Positions 1-6,611 of a stretch of DNA of 9,828 bases are shown one piece after another. A program made the position numbers and the translations under genes. Under the pieces are notes generated by a model. It saw nothing but the letters and a program-made list of their open reading frames with translations. It ran no database searches and was not told the DNA's origin. The DNA lies in NCBI GenBank assembly GCA_950097605.1, contig CATNEU010000029.1:1-9828 (forward strand), written 5' to 3'. The stretch is from an uncultured Oscillospiraceae bacterium. GTDB lineage: Bacteria; Bacillota; Clostridia; Oscillospirales; Ruminococcaceae. Every line of letters starts with the position of its first letter. The first letter of the stretch is position 1.

Positions 1-146
1 CGGATTTCGAGCCGGTGCTGGAATTGACAGCGCAGAAAAACGCCTCGCCGGTGATCATCTGCGAATCCGCGGGCACCCAGGCGGAGGACGCAGCGACTAT
101 GAAGGCCTATTACAGAAAGCTTACAGGGTCTGAAAACAGAGAATAA
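1..146 (+). CDS. 3' end of an endonuclease IV / TIM-barrel sugar-isomerase-like protein (partial)
   Basis: Only the last 47 codons are present, read from base 3 to the TAA at 144-146. The tail carries the segment PVIICESAGTQAEDA followed by MKAYYRKL. This resembles the final beta strand and helix of the AP-endonuclease-2/xylose-isomerase-like TIM barrel, where the Glu in the 'CES' segment occupies the position of the last metal-binding Glu of endonuclease IV. In that family the enzyme cleaves DNA 5' to abasic sites, but sugar-phosphate isomerases share the fold and the tail alone cannot separate them. The glycoside hydrolase gene starts 19 bases after the stop, so the two are probably co-transcribed. 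Frame and stop are certain; the family call is inferred from a short tail. Confidence 0.6.
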   Translation, partial: DFEPVLELTAQKNASPVIICESAGTQAEDAATMKAYYRKLTGSENRE

Positions 147-165
147 CAGTGGAGGTGGACCGAGG

Positions 166-1692
166 ATGCAAGAGAAAACCATTGAAATTTTGGAGGATGA
201 ATACTGGTATGGCGGCGCCGTACACGACGGCGTGCGGATGCCGATAGGAAGGCAGTCGGGCTATGCGCGCAATCTCGACCGGTGCGACACGCCGAACCAA
301 TATGTGCCGTTTTTGGTTTCCAGCAAGGGCCGGTACCTGTTCAGCGAGCGGGGCTTTTTTCTCGAAGCGCGCCAAGGGGTGCTGCGGCTGTCGCGTGCCA
401 AAGCGCCCATTGTGCTGGGGGAGGGATACGAAACGCTGCGGGGCGCCTATCTGGCGGCATGCCGCGCGCATTTTCCGCCTTCCGGCAAGCTGCCGCCCGC
501 GGCTTTCTTCAAGGGGCCGCAGTACAACACCTGGATCGAGCTTTTGTACGAGCAGACCCAGCAGGGCATTCTGGAATATGCCGAACGTATATTGAAAACC
601 GGGCTGCCGCCCGGTATCCTGATGATTGACGACGGCTGGAATACATATTATGGCGGCTGGCGGTTTGACCCCGCCAAGATTCCGGACCCAAAGGGACTGG
701 TGGATAGACTGCACGAAATGGGCTTTACGGTGATGCTCTGGGTCTGCCCGTTTGTTTCGCCCGACAGTCCCGCGTTCCGCGCGCTGCGGCAAAAAGGCTG
801 CTTGGTTGGGGAACCGGGCGGCGAGCCTGCGGTGAAACGCTGGTGGAACGGCGCGTCCGCCGTGTTGGATATGACCCATCCGGAGGCCGTCCGGTGGTTG
901 GATGCGCAGTTGCGCGGGCTGATGGACGACTATGCGATCGACGGGTTTAAATTCGACGCGGGCGACCCATATTTTTACGACGAGGACGATGTGACGTACG
1001 CGCCGGTTGATCCGGCAGGACAGTGCGCGCTTTGGGCCGCGTATGCCGGGCGGTATGATTACAACGAGCTGCGCGCCTGTTTCGGGCACGCGGGCGAGGC
1101 GCTGGTGCAGCGCCTTTCGGACAAGGACCACGCCTGGGGAGAGAACGGCGTGGGTTCTTTGGTGCCCAACGAGCTGGCGCAGGGAATCGGCGGCTATGCG
1201 TTCACCTGTCCCGACATGGTCGGCGGCGGGGAGATCTCGAATTATTTGCAGGTGGCGGACCGGCTGGATAGCGAGCTGTTTGTGCGCTATGCACAGTGCG
1301 CGGCGCTGATGCCGATGATACAGTTTTCGGCGGCGCCCTGGCGGGTGCTCGGGCCGCAGGATTTTGCGCGCTGCAAGGCGGCCGCCTGGCTGCATGTGCG
1401 GTTTTCGGAGCGCATTCTATTGCTTGCCGCACATGCGGCGCGCACGGGCGAACCGATTGTGCGATATATGGAATATGTGTTTCCGGGGCAGGGCTTTGAA
1501 ACGGTGACGGATCAGTTCATGCTGGGTTGCGACGTTTTGGTGGCGCCCGTGCAGCGCAAGGGTGAACGGACCCGCCGCGTGCTGCTGCCGGAGGGCCGGT
1601 GGACCTATGGCGACGGCGCGGTTTACGAGGGCGGCCGGGCGGTGACTGTCCCGGCCGGGTTGGATATTCTGCCGTATTTCACCCGCGCTTGA
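166..1692 (+). CDS. Glycoside hydrolase family 31 protein (alpha-glycosidase-like), short form
   Basis: The 508-residue protein is a probable cytoplasmic retaining alpha-glycosidase with no signal peptide. A short N-terminal beta region (about 1-110) leads into the (beta/alpha)8 barrel. Visible family marks are the strand ILMIDDGWN (151-159), the strand FTVMLWVCPF (187-196), and GFKFDAGDP (260-268) with D264 as expected nucleophile. The segment DKDHAWGENG (319-328) probably supplies the acid/base Asp and is followed by GYAFTCPDMVGGG. A small C-terminal beta region has LGCDVLVAPV (453-462). At 508 residues it is shorter than most GH31 enzymes (600-800+), lacks long distal domains, and resembles the YicI/MYORG-type branch. 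A GGAGG-containing ribosome site (about 151-155), with a further AGG just before the start, supports the ATG at 166. Substrate cannot be read from sequence. There is no sugar transporter in view, so its pathway is unknown. Confidence 0.88.
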   Translation: MQEKTIEILEDEYWYGGAVHDGVRMPIGRQSGYARNLDRCDTPNQYVPFLVSSKGRYLFSERGFFLEARQGVLRLSRAKAPIVLGEGYETLRGAYLAACRAHFPPSGKLPPAAFFKGPQYNTWIELLYEQTQQGILEYAERILKTGLPPGILMIDDGWNTYYGGWRFDPAKIPDPKGLVDRLHEMGFTVMLWVCPFVSPDSPAFRALRQKGCLVGEPGGEPAVKRWWNGASAVLDMTHPEAVRWLDAQLRGLMDDYAIDGFKFDAGDPYFYDEDDVTYAPVDPAGQCALWAAYAGRYDYNELRACFGHAGEALVQRLSDKDHAWGENGVGSLVPNELAQGIGGYAFTCPDMVGGGEISNYLQVADRLDSELFVRYAQCAALMPMIQFSAAPWRVLGPQDFARCKAAAWLHVRFSERILLLAAHAARTGEPIVRYMEYVFPGQGFETVTDQFMLGCDVLVAPVQRKGERTRRVLLPEGRWTYGDGAVYEGGRAVTVPAGLDILPYFTRA

Positions 1693-1829
1693 CGGCGGGC
1701 GACGGCAGAGGCCGTGGAAGAGAGAAAGAATATGACAAGCTATTTTCGCCTTTGTAGATAAGGCCAACGGCAGATGATTTATTTTAGCGGGGATTAACAG
1801 ATGTAACGCTATGGAACAGGAGAAGAGCG

Positions 1830-2288
1830 ATGGGTAAAATTAAGAGTGAATTGGCGCAAATTTTCGACAGACATTCTGATAAAAGAATATGTGTATTAGG
1901 GACGACATGCTGCGGTAAGTCCAGCTTGCAAAGCCAGTTTCCTGATGCGGTTGATATGGATGAGGCATTATGGCCGACATTGTCGAAGGAAGAGGAAGCA
2001 TATATCTGTCAGAAACCGTGGACCCATGATATTGGAGCCTTTACGGGTAAGCTTGTAAAGGAACGTGTTGTTATACAGCCCGGCCATCCCCTGTTTTCCT
2101 TGGTTCTAGTGGACTGTGATATACTTGTATATCTTGGAATATCAGACGAATTGCTGCGAAAACACTGTCAACAAAGGAATGCTTTATTTGAAGATGCAAA
2201 GAATGTAAAACATGCAATCGAAAGTACAATAAACGCAAGACGTATGTGTGAAAAGCTAGACATATATGATTTGGAAATGGATGAATAA
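1830..2288 (+). CDS. Small P-loop NTPase, kinase-like, probably horizontally acquired
   Basis: The 152-residue soluble protein has a Walker A motif GTTCCGKSS (24-32) right after the first beta strand RICVLG, as in shikimate, adenylate and nucleoside kinases. Residues 41-44 (VDMD) may be the substrate-side acidic strand. LVLVDCDILVYLGIS (91-105) looks like the later core strand, and LLRKHCQQRN (108-117) resembles an arginine-bearing lid helix. The substrate is unknown; I do not recognise a specific family. AGGAGAAGAG ends just before the ATG and supports this start. The gene is clearly more AT-rich than its neighbours (about 38% GC in bases 2101-2160) and uses AGA, ATA and TTA codons that they avoid, which suggests transfer. 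No convincing promoter is visible in 1693-1829. A 14-bp direct repeat overlaps its stop codon. The reading frame is intact with both motif and ribosome site, so it is probably a working gene. Confidence 0.72.
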   Translation: MGKIKSELAQIFDRHSDKRICVLGTTCCGKSSLQSQFPDAVDMDEALWPTLSKEEEAYICQKPWTHDIGAFTGKLVKERVVIQPGHPLFSLVLVDCDILVYLGISDELLRKHCQQRNALFEDAKNVKHAIESTINARRMCEKLDIYDLEMDE

Positions 2289-2376
2289 AAAATGGCCGAT
2301 TTACGACCACCTAATTGGCAAAATGCGCACATTCCATACGGTGCATTTTCACGATGATCTGCATAAAAAATGGCCG
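2285..2376. repeat. 14-bp perfect direct repeat flanking a 64-bp AT-rich segment
   Basis: ATAAAAAATGGCCG occurs at 2285-2298, overlapping the stop codon of the P-loop gene, and again at 2363-2376. The 64 bases between contain an imperfect inverted pair (AAAATGCGCAC near 2320 and GTGCATTTT near 2341). This could be a duplicated gene end, a target-site duplication or an insertion scar. No transposase or recognisable end sequence is present. Confidence 0.5.
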
Positions 2377-2430
2377 CTGTAAAAAAGCCTTTGGGCTTAT
2401 GCGGTGAAAAGCTGCGGTCCGCGCGACAAA

Positions 2431-2454
2431 TAAACAAACTGGTAAACAAACTGG
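2431..2454. repeat. 12-bp perfect tandem duplication just upstream of the transglutaminase-like gene
   Basis: TAAACAAACTGG is present twice back to back, at 2431-2442 and 2443-2454, ending at the ribosome site of the gene starting at 2470. Two copies may reflect slippage or a duplicated binding site. Its position, 16-39 bases before the start codon, puts it in the 5' untranslated region or promoter-proximal DNA. Confidence 0.6.
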
Positions 2455-2469
2455 AAGGTAGGGTGAAAC

Positions 2470-3774
2470 ATGTCCAGCGAGAAGAGGAAGGGATTTTTAA
2501 TCGGCGGGCTTTTTGGAGGGGGCGTTGTTGCGGTAACGCTGCTCATCCTGTTTGCGGTGGTGTGCACGCCGCTCTTGTCCATCCAAGCTTTTTTGGGGAA
2601 AGCCGGTGCGAATGGGGACAATTGCGCGGTGGACCCGCCGAGGATCGTCTATCTGGACGGCGTGGAGATGGGCGCCGTAGGGCTGGAGGATGAGAAAGGG
2701 CCGTTCGACGATATTGTCGAACCGTATTTCAAGCAGCAGCTCAACGTCGACGAGCTGCTGCTCTACAACGCTTTAAAATACGCGGGTGAAAACGGCGTGC
2801 AAGAGATCCGGTTTGACTGGGTGATGCCCGAGGAGCAGATCCGCAAGGTCAGCGGTTTTGTGCGCTGCGATTGGCCAAGCCTGCCGACCTATGGATTTGA
2901 CGAGATATCGTCGCCGGGCGTGCTGGACAGCTTTTTTGGCACGGTCATCACGCTGGGCTTCGATTCTGCATCTGGAAAATATAGGGATCGGCAGCTCATG
3001 GACACGGTGGCGGAGATTGCGGGTCTGCTGCCGCAGGGGCTGGAGGATGACCAGATTGTCAAGTTCTTCTACGACTATTTGGTTGCACATGTGGAGTACG
3101 ACTACAGCTTCGACCGGTCGAACAATTGGCAGCTCAAATCGGCCTATGGTGCGCTGGTAAATCATAAAGCGGACTACGACGGCTTTGCAAACGCGCTTTC
3201 GCTGTTGTGCAGCTTTGCCGATGTCCAGTGCTTTAAGGTCTTTGCGGATTGGGATGACCCGCTGTATGTCGGCGCCTGGAATGTTGTGGCGCTCCGTGAA
3301 GGGGAGTACTATTTTGCGGACGCGGCCTCCGACGCCATTGCGGCGGGCGTATATGCAGACGGGAAGCGGCATGCGTTCGACGGGGCGTTCTGCCAGTCTG
3401 AAGACAGTGTTTCGATCAGCAAGGACATCTGGTATTACACGCCGGAGATTTCCGGCATCCGGGAGAAGGAGATGTTCGACCTTTTTGTGGAGGAAGAGGA
3501 GACCCCGGGCGAGGACGTCTATGGGGAAATTGACGCTGTTATCGGCAAAATGGGCGCGGCGCTGAAACAACGCATATCCGAGGGGACGGACTACATTCAG
3601 GTAAAGATCAAGGACCCGGAGTTTTACTACCGGTTGTCCCGCGGTTTGATGTTTTATGACGACGCGACGGTCCCCGATGCGGCGGGACTGAGCGGGACGG
3701 CCTCCTATTGGTATGACGACCGTTATCAGACGGTTTATTACGTCTATGAGCGCGGCGGACAGGGGACCGCCTGA
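2470..3774 (+). CDS. Membrane-anchored transglutaminase-fold protein, predicted catalytically inactive
   Basis: The 434-residue protein has a cytoplasmic Lys/Arg-rich tip (MSSEKRKG), one membrane segment at about 9-34, and an otherwise extracellular body. Residues 93-140 resemble the alpha/beta module that precedes clostridial transglutaminase domains. A transglutaminase core follows at about 195-290 (KFFYDYLVAHVEYDYSF, 198-214; SAYGALVNHKADYDGFANAL, 224-243; GAWNVVAL, 268-275; YYFADAASD, 280-288). Against the family pattern KAVCEGYA / HAWN / YHVD, the nucleophile Cys is Tyr236 and the His is Gly268; only Asp284 of the triad remains. Residues 356-427 look like a second copy of the flanking module. 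The likely role is non-enzymatic, such as binding peptide or cell-wall material, and this is inference. The ribosome site is GGAAGGTAGGG. aroQ follows after 55 bases and may be co-transcribed. No terminator is seen between them. Confidence 0.75.
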   Translation: MSSEKRKGFLIGGLFGGGVVAVTLLILFAVVCTPLLSIQAFLGKAGANGDNCAVDPPRIVYLDGVEMGAVGLEDEKGPFDDIVEPYFKQQLNVDELLLYNALKYAGENGVQEIRFDWVMPEEQIRKVSGFVRCDWPSLPTYGFDEISSPGVLDSFFGTVITLGFDSASGKYRDRQLMDTVAEIAGLLPQGLEDDQIVKFFYDYLVAHVEYDYSFDRSNNWQLKSAYGALVNHKADYDGFANALSLLCSFADVQCFKVFADWDDPLYVGAWNVVALREGEYYFADAASDAIAAGVYADGKRHAFDGAFCQSEDSVSISKDIWYYTPEISGIREKEMFDLFVEEEETPGEDVYGEIDAVIGKMGAALKQRISEGTDYIQVKIKDPEFYYRLSRGLMFYDDATVPDAAGLSGTASYWYDDRYQTVYYVYERGGQGTA

Positions 3775-3829
3775 TCGGGGCGGGACCGAGGTACCCGTAT
3801 TGTGACAAAACGGAAAGGGGAAGTGGATT

Positions 3830-4264
3830 ATGAAAAGAGTACTGGTGATACACGGCGTGAATATCAACATGACCGGCAGGCGGGAGCCCGGCGTATATGG
3901 TAAGGAAACGCTCGAGGAGATCAACGCGCAAATCGCACGCGCCGCCGAACAGATGGGCCTCGGCTGCGACATCATGCAGACCAACTATGAGGGGCAGGTG
4001 TGCGACTGGCTGCAGTCCGCGCCCAAGAAATACGACGGCATCGTGCTCAATGCGGGCGCGCACACCCACTACAGCTATGCCATCCGCGACGCGATAGCAT
4101 CGGTGAACATCCCGTGCGTCGAGGTGCATTTTTCCAATATCCACGCGCGCGACGAGTTCCGTTCCAAATCGGTGCTGGCGCCTGTCTGCGCCGGACAGAT
4201 TTCGGGTTTTGGCAAATACAGCTATGTTCTTGCGCTGCAAGGCCTCAAGGAAATCATGGTGTGA
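3830..4264 (+). CDS. aroQ: Type II 3-dehydroquinate dehydratase
   Basis: This 144-residue enzyme, typical length for the type II family, converts 3-dehydroquinate to 3-dehydroshikimate in the shikimate pathway as a cytoplasmic dodecamer. Expected active-site residues align with those known from the Mycobacterium tuberculosis enzyme: N11, R18, Y23 in REPGVYG (18-24), N74 and H80 in NAGAHTH (74-80), H100 in VEVHFSN (97-103) and R111 in EFRSKS (109-114). The normally near-invariant opening GPNLN is GVNIN here (9-13), and the usual QSNHEG is QTNYEG (50-55), marking a divergent subfamily. AAAGGGGAAG supplies the ribosome site. The gene precedes an M24B peptidase and then efp, matching yqhS-yqhT-efp of B. 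subtilis, though here a repeat array and a HAD gene are inserted. Confidence 0.93.
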   Translation: MKRVLVIHGVNINMTGRREPGVYGKETLEEINAQIARAAEQMGLGCDIMQTNYEGQVCDWLQSAPKKYDGIVLNAGAHTHYSYAIRDAIASVNIPCVEVHFSNIHARDEFRSKSVLAPVCAGQISGFGKYSYVLALQGLKEIMV

Positions 4265-4391
4265 CGGCGGTAAGGCGGTGCACGACGCGCAATTTGAATG
4301 CAGATGTGGTATAATAGCCGCAGAGCGGCCATTATACGATTTATGTGCAGGGCGATGCGGGATCTGCGGAACCCTCCCGCCCGTATGCACG

Positions 4392-4427
4392 ATTGTACCC
4401 CTGCGCACACAGTGCTGGGGGTACAAT
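4392..4427. other. Variable hairpin of repeat unit 1
   Basis: ATTGTACCCC (4392-4401) pairs perfectly with GGGGTACAAT (4418-4427), a 10-bp stem. After a small internal loop, GCAC (4405-4408) pairs with GTGC (4412-4415). The right arm runs into the start of the second constant unit. No T-run follows, so it is not a standard terminator. Confidence 0.75.
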
Positions 4428-4504
4428 AGCCGCAGAGCGGCCATTATACGCTTGATGTGCAGGGCGATGCGGGATCTGCGGAACCCTCCCGCCCATATGC
4501 ACAA

Positions 4505-4539
4505 ATTCTACCACAAGCACGCTGTGCCTGTGGTAGAAT
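4505..4539. other. Variable hairpin of repeat unit 2
   Basis: ATTCTACCACA (4505-4515) pairs perfectly with TGTGGTAGAAT (4529-4539), an 11-bp stem. After one A/C mismatch, the same inner GCAC (4517-4520) / GTGC (4524-4527) pair appears as in unit 1. The arm sequences differ from unit 1 on both sides while pairing is kept. Confidence 0.75.
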
Positions 4540-4574
4540 AGCCGCAGAGAAGCCTGGGCCTGGAAGCCCTTCCG

Positions 4575-4595
4575 ACTGGACACACCAGTATTTTT
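4575..4595 (+). terminator. Weak terminator-like hairpin before the M24B peptidase gene
   Basis: ACTGG (4575-4579) and CCAGT (4585-4589) form a 5-bp stem with loop ACACA, followed by A and five T. The stem is short, so it may be a weak end for the aroQ transcript or chance. It lies only about 25 bases before the next start codon. Confidence 0.35.
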
Positions 4596-4620
4596 ATAAA
4601 CGGAACAAGGGGGAACCGAA

Positions 4621-5688
4621 ATGAACCGGATCGAGCAGCTCATGCAAAATCTGCCGGACGGCCTCGACGCGGGGATCATCTCCGCACCGGAAAACAGAAG
4701 GTACTATACGGGGTTTTCGTCGAGTGCCGGCGCGCTGTTTGTAACCCGCGAGAAGAGCTATTTTTTGACGGATTTTCGCTATATTGAGAAGGCAAGACAG
4801 TCGGTGCGGGACTGCGAAGTCATGGAAATGGCCGAACTCGGCGAACAACTGCGCACGTTGGCCCGGCGGCACGGCGTGCGCACATGCGGCGTTGAAGCGT
4901 ATACGGCGAGCGTGCGGCAGGTGGAACGTTACCAGCAGGCGCTGGAGGACGCGCGCATAGACGCGGGAACGGCTTTTCAGGACCAGATCCGCCGGCAGAG
5001 GATGGTAAAAGACGCCGCGGAGATCCGGAAAATCGAGCAGGCGCAGGCGCTGACCGAGCGCACGTTTTCGCATATTCTGAGCGTGATCCGCGCGGGCGTC
5101 ACCGAGCGGGAAATTGCGCTCGAGATGGAGTTTTTCATGCGCCGGCAGGGAGCGGACGGCGTTTCGTTTGACTTTATTGTGGTTTCGGGGAAAAATTCCT
5201 CGCTGCCGCATGGAGAGCCGACCGGTAAAACCGTGGAGGAAGGCGATTTTATCACAATGGACTTCGGCGCGCTTGTGGATGGCTATCACTCCGATATGAC
5301 CCGAACCATTGCGGTCGGTCATGTGGATGACGGGCAGCGGAGGGTGTATGACACCGTGCTGCGGGCGCAGCGGGCGGCGCTTACGGCCATTCAAGCGGGC
5401 ATGCGATGCAGCGACGCGGACCGCGCCGCGCGCGCCGTGATTGATGAAGCGGGCTTTGCGGGCTGCTTCGGGCATGGCTTGGGGCATGGCGTGGGTGTGG
5501 AAATCCACGAAGCGCCCAGCCTGTCCCCGCGCAGCGTGGAAGTTTTGGAGCCCGGCATGGTGGTCACAGTAGAACCGGGCGTCTATCTCGAGAATACGTA
5601 CGGCGTACGCATTGAGGATATGGTGGTTGTGCAGGAAGGCGGCTGTAGAAATCTGACCGCCAGCCCCAAGGAACTAATCATCCTGTGA
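4621..5688 (+). CDS. M24B metallopeptidase, Xaa-Pro aminopeptidase/dipeptidase (YqhT-like)
   Basis: The 355-residue cytoplasmic enzyme should remove an N-terminal residue preceding proline, or cleave Xaa-Pro dipeptides, using two metal ions. The creatinase-like N-domain covers about 1-125 and the pita-bread catalytic domain about 130-355. All five metal ligands are visible: D214 in MDFG, D225 in HSDMTRT, H289 in GHGLGHGVG, E318 in VTVEPGVY and E332 in RIEDM. The supporting histidines H197 (LPHGEP) and H296 (IHEAP) are also present. The length fits the short YqhT/PepQ-type group rather than the ~440-residue E. coli PepP. AAGGGGGAA before the ATG is the ribosome site. The aroQ-peptidase-efp order is conserved in Firmicutes. 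The link between a proline peptidase and EF-P, which relieves polyproline stalls, is suggestive but functionally unproven. The HAD gene follows after 36 bases and is likely in the same operon. Confidence 0.93.
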   Translation: MNRIEQLMQNLPDGLDAGIISAPENRRYYTGFSSSAGALFVTREKSYFLTDFRYIEKARQSVRDCEVMEMAELGEQLRTLARRHGVRTCGVEAYTASVRQVERYQQALEDARIDAGTAFQDQIRRQRMVKDAAEIRKIEQAQALTERTFSHILSVIRAGVTEREIALEMEFFMRRQGADGVSFDFIVVSGKNSSLPHGEPTGKTVEEGDFITMDFGALVDGYHSDMTRTIAVGHVDDGQRRVYDTVLRAQRAALTAIQAGMRCSDADRAARAVIDEAGFAGCFGHGLGHGVGVEIHEAPSLSPRSVEVLEPGMVVTVEPGVYLENTYGVRIEDMVVVQEGGCRNLTASPKELIIL

Positions 5689-5724
5689 CATTTTGGCTAT
5701 ACAACGGAAGTGGAGAGGGACTGC

Positions 5725-6591
5725 ATGAAGACATTGTATCTATCGGACCTGGACGGTACGTTGCTGCGCACGGATGCGACGCTGTCCAGGTTCAGCAAAC
5801 GGCTGCTGGGCGGCCTGATCGGCAGGGGGATGCTGTTCAGCTATGCGACCGCCCGTTCGTTTTCATCCGCCTCGGTGATTCTGCGGGGGCTGGATCTGCG
5901 GTTGCCGGCGATCACCTATAACGGGACGTTCTGCGTGGACGCGGCAACCGGCGAGGTCCTTGCGAACGAGGCGTTTACGCAGGCGGAATGCGATGCATTG
6001 GTCGGGCTGTTCGCCTATCATCATCTATTTCCATTGGTCTATTCGCTGACCGGCGGCGTCGAACGGGTTTCCTGGCTGCGCGGCAGTGAAAACGAGGGGA
6101 CTGTGCGGTATCTCGCGGCCCGGCGCGGGGACCGGCGTCTGACCGGCGTGCAGGATTTGTCCCAGTTGTTTGCGGGCGGCATGTTTTACTTCAACCTGAT
6201 CGGGGAGGAGCGCACGCTGTCCCCGCTGGCTGAGGCGTTGGATACGCTGCCCGGCGTGGCCTATACGCTGCAGCGCGAGCGCTATGGCCAGGGGGAATAT
6301 TGGCTGGAGATCATGCCGCGGCGCGCCACCAAGGCAAACGGGGTGCGCTGGCTGCGCAAGTTCACCGGCGCGGACCGGGTGGTTTGCTTTGGGGATGCGG
6401 TCAACGATATCCCGATGTTCGAGGAAGCCGACGAGTGCTATGCGGTCTCGAACGCGCCGCCGGCGCTGCTGGAGGTGGCCGACGGCATTATCGGGGAGGC
6501 GGGAGGCGACGGCGTTGCCGCCTGGCTGGCGGACCGCTTTTTGCAGGACAGCCAATTTGGCGCGCCGCTTGAAGAATACCGGAAGGGATAG
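5725..6591 (+). CDS. Cof-type HAD-superfamily phosphatase
   Basis: The 288-residue cytoplasmic Mg-dependent phosphatase belongs to the Cof/YbiV type of HAD hydrolases, which act on sugar phosphates, nucleotides or cofactors; the substrate is not predictable. Motif I is DLDGTLL with nucleophile D8 and acid/base D10. Motif II is T42 in YATARS, where many relatives have TGR. Motif III is K203 (ATKANGV), and motif IV is GDAVNDIPMF with D224 and D228. The C2 cap covers roughly residues 80-195. The frame opens at a GTG (5710), but GGAGAGGGA at 5712-5720 sits correctly before the ATG at 5725 and the DLDGT motif then falls at the usual distance from the N-terminus, so I chose 5725. It lies 36 bases after the M24B peptidase gene and separates it from efp, unlike the B. 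subtilis order. No clear terminator follows. Confidence 0.92.
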   Translation: MKTLYLSDLDGTLLRTDATLSRFSKRLLGGLIGRGMLFSYATARSFSSASVILRGLDLRLPAITYNGTFCVDAATGEVLANEAFTQAECDALVGLFAYHHLFPLVYSLTGGVERVSWLRGSENEGTVRYLAARRGDRRLTGVQDLSQLFAGGMFYFNLIGEERTLSPLAEALDTLPGVAYTLQRERYGQGEYWLEIMPRRATKANGVRWLRKFTGADRVVCFGDAVNDIPMFEEADECYAVSNAPPALLEVADGIIGEAGGDGVAAWLADRFLQDSQFGAPLEEYRKG

Positions 6592-6611
6592 GGGCCTATG
6601 GCGTCTTTTAG

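Larger units (their letters stand above)
4313..4549. repeat. Array of two 112-bp structured repeat units plus a truncated third
   Basis: The unit starts AATAGCCGCAGAG at 4313, 4425 and 4537, exactly 112 bases apart. Each full unit has a 78-bp constant part (4313-4390 and 4425-4502, three mismatches by eye) and a 34-bp variable part (4391-4424 and 4503-4536). The third copy stops matching after 13 bases. The constant part can fold: GCCG/CGGC around a CAGAG loop extends outward to pair GTATAAT (4309-4315) with ATTATAC (4331-4337), and GTGCA (4345-4349) pairs with TGCAC (4386-4390) enclosing GGGC/GCCC and GGGA/TCCC. The variable parts are hairpins, listed separately. No coding sense is apparent. 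It fills most of the 356-base gap between aroQ and the peptidase gene. A MITE/REP-like element or structured RNA are both possible. Confidence 0.85.

Noticed and set aside
121..1395. 424-codon minus-strand open frame opposite the glycoside hydrolase
   Set aside because: It is a product of high GC on the opposite strand of a clear GH31 gene; no motif or ribosome site.
1752..1788. Promoter candidate with TTGTAG and a downstream T-rich box before the P-loop gene
   Set aside because: Both boxes are poor matches and several alternatives are equally good, so I could not support one.
1732..1829. Nine- and eight-codon frames (ATG at 1732 and 1811) before the P-loop gene
   Set aside because: They are too short, show no conserved peptide, and the second is simply created by bases around the ribosome site of the P-loop gene.
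2381..2398. Minus-strand terminator (AAGCC/GGCTT stem with a T-run when read on the minus strand)
   Set aside because: The stem is only 5 bp and no minus-strand gene is present to be terminated.
3608..4504. Long minus-strand open frame across aroQ and the repeat array, with an internal repeated peptide
   Set aside because: It is the antisense shadow of aroQ extended through the tandem repeat; the repeated peptide only mirrors the DNA repeat, and there is no ribosome site.
4313..4549. CRISPR array reading of the tandem repeat
   Set aside because: Units are 112 bp with a long constant part and self-complementary variable parts of 34 bp; only two full units and no cas genes.
4577..4600. TGGACA and TATAAA as a promoter for the M24B peptidase gene
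   Set aside because: The spacing is 12 bases, too short for sigma-A; the segment fits a weak hairpin better.
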